Source of the DNA: Myrica gale
Lineage: Eukaryota; Streptophyta; Magnoliopsida; Fagales; Myricaceae
DNA: 64,000 nt
Direction of reading: 5' to 3'
NCBI GenBank assembly: GCA_963930655.1
Contig: OZ005611.1
Span: 3,975,501 to 4,039,500 of the forward strand
How positions within the stretch are numbered: the first letter of the stretch is position 1; each line of letters opens with the position of its first letter. A model generated the notes under the pieces. It saw nothing but the letters and a program-made list of their open reading frames with translations. It did no database searches and had not been told where the DNA came from. Positions 1 to 11,034 of this stretch are shown one piece after another. The position numbers and the translations under genes are program-made.

Positions 1-396
1 AAATGTGTCAGTTTGAAGATGGTTTGCATGAAACACCTGAGGATTTTTCCGAGAATATTTAATAGTTTACTAGATGGAGAAGTAGAATTAACATGTGGAG
101 ACAGGGTGGCGTGTTTTCAATCAATCTAATCTAAACCCACCAAATGCACATTTAGTGTTTCCTATGACATTAGTGATATGTTGTTCATCTGAATTAAAAT
201 CTCGTCATTACTATGCCCGTCCATATTTAGATAAGAGGAAACTTAGATTGGAAAAGCACTGTCTCAAACTCTGATAAGATTGAAACCAATGCCATGTTCT
301 TACCAATTTTTGTCTCGAGGAAAATGCAATTAATGGCAAGCACTTAAACACAAAACCATGTACTATCAAAACTACAATCACATACGAAACACTGAT

Positions 397-1990
397 CTAA
401 ACTGATTTTTTTTTGGTGGGCAATTGTGGGAAGGCATGCACCAAGGGGCAGGCAGGTTGGAGTACCTTGTGTCCTGCGCCTGTGCAAACGAGGCAGAGAT
501 CCACGCATAACCAAATGCTAATGTGGCACTCCAAGCATGCCTCTTTTGCACACAGGACAGTCAAGAAATGAGGACCAATTTCATGAAACAACTTCGTTAC
601 ATACATTTCAAATCAGCGAAATAGAGCGTATTAGTTTCTCACCCAGTCAATAAATTGAAATGTAATAACCATAAATAATAAGAAATGGTACAGTGAGCTT
701 CTTTGCCAGACAGATGAAAGAAAATATCAACTCCGTGACAACATGTTAACTATGCTCTACATACAGAAACTGATCTATCGATTGCCATCAGAACCACACA
801 ATTTCCTTCAAATCAATGAAAGTCAAACCGCTCTGCCAAAGATGAAAAAAATGAACAAAATCTAGCGTATGTAATACTAGGCAAATCACTCATTGACTGG
901 CAAATGGAAACAAAACATATGGGCAACAAGAAAGTATAAAAGATAAAAGCTGATGAGACCGAACAAAAAGACAGTCGGGACAATTAATCGGATGCTTTGA
1001 TGATAACCAAATTGCAACATCGATTGAGAAAAAGAGGGAGATCAGTACATATGCTGAGTAAGCAGCAGGAGAAATAGAAAAAAGAAGGAGAAATAGAAGA
1101 GGAGGAGGAGGAGGAGGAGGAATCAAAAGAAGTGCTTGACAATAAATTCGTCACACCAAATAAGAGCAAAGCTTAATATTAGAAAGGTACGGTTGATCAG
1201 ATTTCAGATACGAATAAAGGAAATAAAAGAAAAACCTCGTTAGAAATCAAGAAAGATTCTTTCCAATCTCCAAAACGTATCGATAGATAGAGAAAGAATC
1301 CACACAGAATGTTGATCGAAACAGAAATCAAACGAAAAAAAAATAGCAGAACAAGTTACCTTAACTATCCTGCGCTCGTTTGACAGAGTCTCAAGGAAGA
1401 TAACGGCTGCCCCGGGGCCTGTAATTCCACAACATCTCTAAATCCAACGAACATCAAGAAAAAGAAAAAAAAAACACCCAGCTTACAAAGGGAAAGCAAA
1501 TATTAAGTCAGTACCTGTAAACGGAAAATCTCTATAAGGAGGAAATGGAACGACCGATCATAAAGGATGATCCGTCAAAACGATCCAAAGATGCAAGAAC
1601 ACATGGGGGAAGCCGATGAAGGTTGCACAAGCAGAAGCAGAGGCGGAGAGAGAGAAGAGAGACAAAGAGTCTACGAGAGAAGGGTCTGAAGGAATAGTAA
1701 CTGCTTAAAGAAAAGGGGAAGACAAAAAAAGAGCCAGAGGATGGTGGTGGTGTAATGGAAGAGTGGTGGTGAAGAAGAGGAATTATTATTCTTTATGAAA
1801 ATGAAACGAAATGAACGAAGACTGATCCTGTTAGTGGTTAAGCAAAAATTATTTCCGTTCTTTTCTGTTTTTTTTTCTTTCTTTCTCAATTTCCAGTCTT
1901 TTTAAGCTATTTTTCGAATTTATAAAAGAATAATAAAAAGTAACCGTGTAGGGAGGGGAGGTTAGAAAAAAACGTCCAAATTAATAGCGT
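397..1990 (-). other. Probable 5' region of a gene transcribed leftward out of the window
   Basis: Read on the minus strand, 1990-1520 is a TC-rich, leader-like stretch that ends in a good donor (TTTACAG then GTACTG). A short exon-like block follows near 1365-1420, bounded by AG and GTAACT. Another block at about 445-530 ends in AAG/GTACTC. In one frame this last block reads ACLECHISIW...CLVCTGAGHK, which contains one CxxCxGxG unit like those of DnaJ-type zinc fingers. No frame gives a convincing protein over more than about 25 residues, and I could not fix a start codon. The likely reading is a 5' UTR with UTR introns, with most coding exons lying left of position 1. The gene is not recognised. 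Confidence 0.35.
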
Positions 1991-2195
1991 AGAGCGGACC
2001 CCACGTTGCCAGAAGGGTCAGAAACGGAATGGGGTTGGCAGTTTTCTGGAATCCCGCTCTGGTCATTTGTATTGTCATAAACTCCAGACCAGGACCAGCC
2101 CATCCACACCCCATCAACAATATTTATCGCTACTGCCATTTCCCACTGGTCACCTCCACCCTCCCCCACTAATGCTATTTTACCTTCACGCTAAC

Positions 2196-2216
2196 GTCTC
2201 TCTCTCTCTCTCTCTC
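2196..2216. repeat. (TC)n microsatellite
   Basis: About ten TC units upstream of the proposed leftward gene. Pyrimidine tracts of this kind are common in plant promoters and leaders. No specific role can be assigned. Confidence 0.8.
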
Positions 2217-2644
2217 ACTCATTGATTGTATCACTTTTTCGTTTTTTTTTTCTCCTTTTGTTTTTTTCCCGTTGCTTATTTTGCATAGTGGACCAGACTA
2301 CCCTTTGCCTAGTTTCTTCTTCTTTTGTAACTTTTACGTTTTTTTTGAACAATGGGAAGCCTCTTTTTGTTGATTTGAATTTTCCATTGTCAACTTGAAT
2401 TTTCTTTTTTTTAATGACAACAATTTGAAAGATCAGTAGCGAAAATTTTGAACCGGTAAGATTGTTTACTAAAATATTGTCCCAGTCCAGATAAGATGTA
2501 AAAATGTCTCTAAAATTGGGTACGATCTTCCAGAAACATCTATTTTAGATAATTGTTATGATGTGTAGGAATTAATGAAAACCTTTAGGAAGCCTGTAGA
2601 GTGAACTTTCGTAAGGGGTAAGAGGGCAATTCTCTCCAAGTAGA

Positions 2645-3228
2645 CTTTTTCCTTTTTAAGACTACGATAAATATTTTATGTTTCTAGTAAAAATAAGATT
2701 TTATTTTTCTTTCACTGCCTCTCTGAAAAAATTGCATTATGCCCCTTGACATCAATTTATTTACAACTTAGGACATCTTGTTATTTTTTTTATTTTTGCA
2801 AAACATCCTCTGTATCCCATATTTTCTATAAATATTTTTATAAATGAAAGAAAATATTCAGGTTGCTTTACCAAAACAAAAAAGTTTTCTTTCCCTCCAT
2901 CCAAACACCACACCTACTAACTACTGAGCGTTAGCTCAAGTGGTGACTCCTTCCCTTAGGGAGTGTAAGCTCCGAGAGTCGAATTCTCTTATCTGCAGGC
3001 TTTTTCTGCTGCCACTGTGACTAAAAAAAACACCACACCTACGAGTGCGCTGTGCACCATCCCCCCTCCTAGTTTTAGGCTTGTGGTTTGTCAACAGCAT
3101 GAGTTAAAAAAAGACGTGTTCGTGACACAAAAGGCATATGGATAGACTCATAGACATAGACAACTTCCATTCAAAACGAAGGAGGGGGTACTCTCGTCAC
3201 AGCGGCAAGCGTTTGCTTTGCTTTGCTT
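2645..3228 (+). repeat. Duplicated RPB10 promoter, first part of the split copy
   Basis: This stretch matches 9090-9655, the promoter of the functional RPB10 gene, along its length. Shared landmarks include the TTTTTAAGACTAC block, GCATTATGCCCCTT, ACAACTTAGGACATC, and the ACTCTCGTCACAGCGGCAAG block near 3190. The match stops at about 3228. The next part of the gene's 5' end resumes at about 7972, so the duplicate has been split by roughly 4.7 kb of other DNA. It is interrupted by a small SINE that the functional copy lacks. Confidence 0.85.
2918..3027 (+). mobile_element. tRNA-type SINE with target-site duplication
   Basis: The ~110-bp body carries a Pol III A-box-like TAGCTCAAGTGG and a B-box-like GAGTCGAATTC, and ends in an A-run. 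It is flanked by a 14-15 bp direct repeat (AACACCACACCTAC at about 2904-2917 and 3029-3042). The paralogous promoter near 9330-9350 has one copy of this target and no SINE, which is an unoccupied reference site. Insertion therefore happened after the duplication, or only in this copy. Confidence 0.85.
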
Positions 3229-4726
3229 TTTTTTTTTTTCTTCTTCTTCTTAACTCAATGTTTTTATCTGAAATACGTGGAAGTCAGTATTTGCTTTCTA
3301 TCGTGGATCATAAGAGTACTTGTCTTTTTTTTTTTTTTTCTAAGTATAAGAGTACTTGTCGATATGATCGGTATTCGGTACGATGCCCATCAACAACGAA
3401 TTTAATATTAAAGCGGGAAAGAGGTTACGGGGTGTTGGCCTAGCAGGGGCTGACTGCTCCCCAGTGTGGGACCCCCACACTCACACGTCCCACCCCGGCT
3501 TTTTATTCTTCCTGTTGGCGGGTAAAATTTGGCGGGTGAGCAAACGACGAGCTTCGTGAGGTCCACGATTCACGGAAAATTAGACGCAACACATCACGAC
3601 GGGGATTAGAAATATATAATTAAGAGGCAGATGTCGCCCTATTATATTGAAGTTTAATCCCGGCTGTTAACCATAATTATAGTTTTAATTTTTTAACAAC
3701 AAAATTAATACGACGACCCGACGTTTTGATCCAGATAATGAAAGCGCGAAACCATGTGGAGCTGTCCAATCGGCAGGAAAATAAATGCAGAGATGGAAGT
3801 CAAAATGTGTTCCTTACTCCAGATACTCTATCTACCGGATTTTAGAAAAAAGGGTTTAGGGAGTGGTCCGAATTGAGCCAAAATTTGTCTTCTTTCGATA
3901 AGAACTTTCCCGTTGAAGTTTTTTTCCGGAGAACATGGATCACATGGTTAAAAGAAGATAGTACGCCTTTCGTGAGGGTCCATTTGAATTGGTAAGAGCT
4001 GGCAAATGTCTTTTTTCCCTGGGGCCTTTAGCCAACCATGACCCATCTCACGGACTTAGCCATAACATCCCTGCCTAACCTTTTGATCGATTTGTTGCAA
4101 TTTCCTTGGCAAATAAAAAACGTTGTGTTTTCAATATGCCCAGCGGTGCTTATGAGACTTGTCTGCTTTATTTTAGTGAAATTCAACGCGATCAAGTTGA
4201 TATAAGCCCGAAACTTTTTGTCAAAACCGTGCCAAGACCTCTTGGCGATTGCGTTCAAAATTCGGCTCTAGCTTGCGGCGTGCAGATTTGATTTGTTATC
4301 ACACGGAAGGAAGGGTCGGTGAGTGGGACATGAGAGGTTGGAACTTGGAAGTATGATAATTGTTAGAATTTGGTACTGTCTGTCCATGTCGTTGAAACTT
4401 GCGAGAGAGAGGCAGGGAATAAGTAGTTTGTAAGGTTATTACACGTCGTTGATGCTTAGGAATAGGTAGGGGCCAAGAATCAAAAGGCTTCTCTCATGCC
4501 TACCGTGTTTTCCCTAAATTCTGAGGCATTGCAAATGCTATACGTGAAAGAAAACTATTTTTAGATCCTTTTTGTTCTCTTTTTCAGCCGAAGGTTTTCA
4601 GTGATGAGTTGCTTTTCACATTATATGTGAGACAATATTGTTGTCAAAAGGAATATTAATATTAATATCTATATATTTTTTTATTTTTTTATATTGAAAG
4701 GTAATATTTAAGACAGTTCAATAGTT
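3229..4726. other. Gene-free DNA inside the split RPB10 duplicate
   Basis: No supported gene. Open frames here, for example near 4028-4291, are short and give no recognisable domain. A small hairpin AGTGTGGG...CCCACACT lies near 3461-3480. The segment belongs to the ~4.7 kb that separates the two halves of the duplicated RPB10 5' region. Confidence 0.6.
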
Positions 4727-4734
4727 CATGTATA

Positions 4735-6541
4735 CAAAGGCGGATCCAGGGGCGACCACCACCCATTGGACCGGCCAAAAAAAAATTTAGATGTAATTTT
4801 TTTTATAAGTTGGTTTGGGCATATGGCTAGGCCAACCCTGGTGTAAAGCTTGCAGGGCCTGGGCCTTTGGGAGCTCGACCCCCATTGGCCCAGGCCAACC
4901 AACATTTCCCTTCAGGGTCTGGGCCCTTTATTTTTTAATTGGGAGATGGTGCCTTTTTAAAAAAATGAAAACGTGTTTATTTTCTCTCGACCCTTCTCTC
5001 TCTCTCGCCCACCCCACCGCCGCACGTTTATCCTCCCTCTTTCTCTCGCCCACCGCCTCACCACCGTGCCCACTGCGCCGTTGTCCACCGCCATTGCAGG
5101 CTGCAGCTTCCCTGCACCGCAGTCCGCAGCACCAGCGTCCTGTCGTCCAGCCGCACCTCGGCACCTGGCACCAGCTGCTGCAGTTGGCCAACCGTGAGCC
5201 GCCAGCGTCCGCCGTCAAGTCTCCAGACGGTGATCACCTCTCTCAATCTCTCTGACTCTCTCTCTATAAACAGAATTATAAATTTATAATTCCTTAGTAA
5301 ATTAGTTTGTTGTTAAGTGTTAACTATAGTCTATAAACCGTTTAATTTCTTTAGTTAATAGTTAGATAGGAATTATAATGCATACATCATAGTTAACTTA
5401 TTGAACAATTAGATTTAGGGCAATTTATTGAACAATATAGTTAACAGCAAATTCTCCATACTATTATAGGAATTATAATGTAGAGTCAATTTATTGAACA
5501 ATTTGGGCATGAATTTCGGCCGTGGATATTGGAAGTTGCTGATTTGGTTCTGTATTGCCTAGTGGGTTGTGTTGGAGATTGGAAGTTGATTTGGTTCTGT
5601 GTTGCTGATTTGTTTATCTTAATTGTGTTGTGTTACTAATTTGGTTGATGACTAATGGACAATGGTATCTGATTTGGAGATTGTGCTAATTCGGTTTATT
5701 GGGTTGTGTTGTGTTGGAGATTGGGAGATGCTAATTTGTAGTTTTTTCAACTTCCTCTAGCCAATTAAAGGGTATCAATATGCTTTTGTAACTTGTTTGC
5801 ACATTGTCTTGTTCATTACATTTCAAAATGTTTTAATAGAGAACATATATAGAAATCAGGTGTTTTTGGGAGTATTTTGAAGCTGAATTTGGGAAGATAT
5901 ATGGCATCAGATAACAAGTGTTGCTTTAACACGATTTCGGTGAGAGGAAGCTACTTTGAAGGTTTTGCAGCTGGAAAGTTTTTCGATTTACAGTGGAGAG
6001 AGCTGCTCATATAGGCTGTATTGTTTTGGATTGAAAGTAGCCTATGATTGCAGCTTTCCTAAAGGTTTTGTCACCTAAAAGTTTTAATAAGTTACAAGAA
6101 AAATTTGGTAGTGATCATTTTTGAAGTTTCTTCATTTTGTGTGTTTCGTAAGTGTTAGTGTCGGGGATGAAAGGCTGGTGTGTAACGTGTGTTTGTTGAC
6201 AACTTAAATTTTTGTAGACACTACTTACCCCTGAGCATTGAAGGGGGAATTGAGAGTATTCGTTTTCCTTGGAGAGGTGTCCATCACGCAATAAGTGCCA
6301 TCATAGTAGCTCTTTCTTTCTGGACCAGAAACTCATGGGAAGATCTTTCTTTTATTTATGTTTCGGTTGTGATCCAATTGATTGATTATATTCACTTTGT
6401 TTTATTTTGTTTAGTTTTAGTCTTTAATTTTCGATATTGTAATTCTAAGACAATTTTTTGCATTACAAAGGAAAAAAAATTTCTTGTTATTTCGCCTTTA
6501 AAATTTGACCCCCATAGATTTTGATTCTGAATCCGTCAGTG
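4735..6541. mobile_element. hAT-like non-autonomous DNA transposon (1.8 kb)
   Basis: The left end reads CAAAGGCGGATCCAG. The right end, reverse-complemented, reads CACTGACGGATTCAG, so the termini form an imperfect inverted repeat. They are flanked by an exact 8-bp direct repeat CATGTATA (4727-4734 and 6542-6549), the size typical of the hAT superfamily. No transposase domain is visible. Internal open frames (4815-5255 and 6189-6524) look fortuitous: the first lies in a CT/GCC-rich stretch and neither has a recognisable motif. The internal GC-rich TC-repeat part resembles the reverse complement of part of the element at 40962-42135, which suggests the same family. Confidence 0.85.
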
Positions 6542-6549
6542 CATGTATA

Positions 6550-7971
6550 GAGAAAATACCGCATGGTGCGTGAGTAACATTGGACTTTGTTTTAATATGA
6601 AATATATTATTAAACATCATAATATGAAGCTGGTTGCTACCTACAAATATTGATTCCCATATAATAGGAGTGCAAAAAGATAATAATTATGCTCGTATTT
6701 GAGTGGAGCTAACAATACCTCGAGGAATCATTATCTCCTTCTATCCACTAGAAATATAATAAAACTATCTTCATATTATTTTGGTAAAATAAAAAAAAAA
6801 CATTGAAAACATCCCTTGAATGTGGCCGTGCCCACGCCCTTATTGCGTGAGGTGGTGTTTTTTTTTTGTGTGTAAATGCGTGAGGTGGTGTCGGTGTCGG
6901 AGGAGGCTGTCCGCTGCTCTGTCCATACAAAGACAAAAGACGAATGATTTTTTTCGCATTTTTTATTTCACGAGTATTGATACGATTTTATAATTTTTTT
7001 ATGATGCGCCTAAATAGCTAAATAGATAGATTTCAAATGTATTAAAACTCAAATAAAAGCATGCTAAAATTCTCAAAATCTTAAAACTAAAAACTGCAGC
7101 CAGCAAGCAAGTTAGATTCTCTTTAACTTGTTGTATGAATAAACAGTCTAATTTAGAGAGAAGAACATGCATAAATTATATGTTACCTTATAATTAATAT
7201 GATTAATATTAAATGTTATACCATCCACATGAAATGTGCATCTTTCTCTTAATTTAAGTAAAAAAGTGGTAGATCAAAGTTTATGCACCAGAATTAGTTA
7301 GTAATATAAGTTGAAAAAAATAATCAAGAAATACATCCCTAAGTGGAAGGTCAAACAAAAATTTGAACAAAATTATGAAAATTTGTTATTAAAGATAGTG
7401 TACATTTTTTAAGATTGATAAAAAAATATATTAAAATTGATAAAAAAAATTATTATTAAAAAATATAATAAATAATGTTTGAATTTATAAAAAGTTATTA
7501 TTTAAAAAAAAAACGAATTTGTGCTACCAAACATATATCGTATAGTATTTCATCATTATTTTACGAAATCATTCGTTTGGTGAAAGGTCTGTCACATAAG
7601 CTGACATCTTACCAAAAAAACGAAAGGGCTGTCACGTGGACCCTACTGGCTACACAAAGCCCTAATAATTTCATCATTATTTCAGGAAATCATTTTTGTT
7701 TAGTGAAAGGGCATGGATCCTATTCAAGAAGTTAAAAATTGTTTTTTGTTTTACTTTTACTCCTTAATCTATCCGTAAGGCGACACAGCTTTAGCGCTGG
7801 ATTAGCATTCAGCACCTAAAAAATATATCTATGTCAGTTAGAGATTTTCTTACTAACCAAAAAAAAAAAGTATTTCATTTCTACTCTTTTCCCGTCACGC
7901 GGGCTGGGTAGAACTAATGGGCCGTGAAAGTTAAAAATGTTCAACCACCCAGACAGAAGTAAGAGATCAAA
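6550..7971. other. Gene-free AT-rich DNA
   Basis: No gene is seen. The stretch is very AT-rich, with A/T homopolymers and short repeats of GAAATCATT near 7565 and 7687. It forms the right-hand part of the DNA that separates the two halves of the duplicated RPB10 5' region. Confidence 0.6.
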
Positions 7972-8890
7972 GCCCTTTGTCGTGTAAACCTCACCAGAAC
8001 CCTCTAGAACGTCAAAGTGGAGCACAAGAAAGAAAAACGACGAGTGGCTGCGAACTGTTAACCAACCAAATCTGCAGATAACAGAACCTGATGATATGGC
8101 AATCAAACCACCAAATTTGCAGATAACAGAACAACCGAATCAGCAGATAACATGCCGAGAAGATATAGAAACCAAACTACTTGATTAGTCACAAAAGTAT
8201 AGATAACATTTCTCTTAGAATTTACATAATATGTGAAAGGTTGGTCTAACTCAACTCCAAAAGACGCCTTGAGGAGTGAGGGATGTCACAACCTTATAAG
8301 GAGCAAGGTTCCTAGTTTGTGGTCCCACTGTCACCCGTTTCCACGTGTTGGCTTGGATGTCTCCCCGCCACACGTGAGGGGGCGTGTTGGAAGTCTCACA
8401 TTGCTAGAGAAACTAGTCAATGTGCTCCGATACCATGAAAAACTTCTTAGGCTAGATATGATTTTGGCTTGAGCAACTTAATCTTGTTGCTCGTATTTCA
8501 TTTAATATATATAGAAGATGTATATCAGTTCGTTTACATTTGAATTTTACATTTGAATTTAAATTCAAAAACAGAGAAATGTTATCTATACTTTTGTGAC
8601 TGATCAGGTAGTTTGGTTTCTATATCTTCTCGGCATGTTATCTGCTGATTCGGTTGTTCTGTTATCTGCAGATTTGGTGGTTTGATTGTCATATCATCTG
8701 GTTCTGTTATCTACAGATTTGTTTGGTTAACACGAACAACCCTAGGCGATCGGAGATGATTATCCATGTTCGTTGTTTTACCTGTGGCAAGGTACGCTTA
8801 TAAATTGAACCCATTTTAGATTAGATTTGTATACCCCTCAGTTTATTGTCGGGAAGAACACCAAAACTTCCCTGAACCCTAAATTTGAGA
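7972..8890 (+). pseudogene. RPB10 5' copy: leader, exon 1 and start of intron 1, interrupted by a transposon
   Basis: 7972-8055 plus 8738-8890 match 9656-9880, the leader, first exon and intron-1 start of functional RPB10. Exon 1 is present at 8756-8791 and would encode MIIHVRCFTCGK, with the fourth residue changed from Pro to His, and its donor GTACGC is kept. No exons 2-4 follow before the functional gene begins, so this copy cannot make the subunit. A 677-bp element (8056-8732) sits in its leader. Together with 2645-3228 it forms one upstream tandem copy of the gene's 5' half. Confidence 0.85.
8056..8732. mobile_element. 677-bp element with ~158-bp terminal inverted repeats and 5-bp target duplication
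   Basis: The left arm (8056-8213) and right arm (8576-8732, reverse complement) are close to 95% identical by eye. The termini are TGTTAACCAA...TTGGTTAACA, so the ends are TG...CA, and the flanks are an exact CGAAC at 8051-8055 and 8733-8737. Each arm holds several copies of CAGATAACA. The ~360-bp centre has no coding potential and contains GTGTTGGAAGTCTCACATTG, an LTR-like phrase. The related functional copy near 9722-9740 (CTGCGGAACAACTC) shows the uninterrupted site. Long arms fit a MULE or foldback element, but a 5-bp duplication and TG/CA ends are atypical for those, so I leave the class open. Confidence 0.85.
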
Positions 8891-9424
8891 AATTTAGTAA
8901 AGATAATAGTGATTAATATTGAAAATTTTAGATGAATTCGCGAATATTAATTATTCATTAGAAGATAAAGATTTTATTCTAGTTTTGTGATTTTCTAACA
9001 AGTGATTTATTTCATATATCATGTCATCTTTCATGGTAACTATTAAGGTCTTGCTTTTATTATATTTTTTTTACTTAAATGTTATAAACGTAGACTTTTA
9101 CCTTTTTAAGACTACAAGAAATATTTATGTTTCTGGTAAAAATAAGATTTTATAATTTCTTTGACTTCCACTCTAAAAAAGTGCATTATGCCCCTTCACA
9201 TTAATTTAATTTACAACTTAGGACATCTTGTTATTTTTTTAAAATTTTTTGCAAAACATCCTCTGTATCCCATATTTTATATAAATATTTTTTAAATGAA
9301 ATAAAGTATTCGGGTTGTTTCTTTCCCTCCCTCCAAACACCGCACCTACGAGGGCACCATGCCTCGTTTTAGACTTGTAGTTATATAGTCTCGGGGTTTG
9401 TCAAAAGCACGAGTTATGAGAAAA

Positions 9425-9490
9425 AAAGATTTTTAATAAATATTATAATAATAAAAAATTATATGATAAATTTTTATTATTAGATTTAAA
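9425..9490. repeat. AT-rich dispersed repeat shared with 55452-55505
   Basis: The phrase GATTTTTAATAAATATTATAATAATAAA and the following TTATATGATAAATTTTT recur almost unchanged at 55452-55505. It is probably a piece of a dispersed MITE. It lies inside the RPB10 promoter. Confidence 0.6.
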
Positions 9491-9748
9491 ATTTTGAGTT
9501 ATGGGTAAAAAATAAAAAGAAAAAAAAAGGACGTATCCGTGACACGAGGCGTATAGATTATAGATTATAGATTATAGTGATAGTCTGATAGACAGACAAC
9601 TTGCATTCAAAACGGAGGGGTACTCTCGTCACAGCGGCAAGCATTTGCTATGCCTTTTTGTATACCCCTAGAACCCTCCAGAAGGACCAGAACGTAGAGA
9701 GGAGCACAAGAACGGCGAGTGACTGCGGAACAACTCAGGCGATCGGAG

Positions 9749-11034
<1,286 letters not shown>

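Noticed and set aside
4815-5255. Open frame of 146 codons
   Set aside because: It lies in the CT/GCC-rich interior of a hAT-like element, has open frames on both strands, low complexity and no domain.
6189-6524. 111-codon frame at the right side of the first hAT-like element
   Set aside because: No transposase motif or other domain; composition matches the AT-rich element interior.
8056-8732. Possible solo LTR
   Set aside because: TG/CA ends and a 5-bp duplication fit an LTR, but the ~158-bp terminal repeats are inverted, not absent, so a plain solo LTR does not explain it. Kept as an unclassified element.
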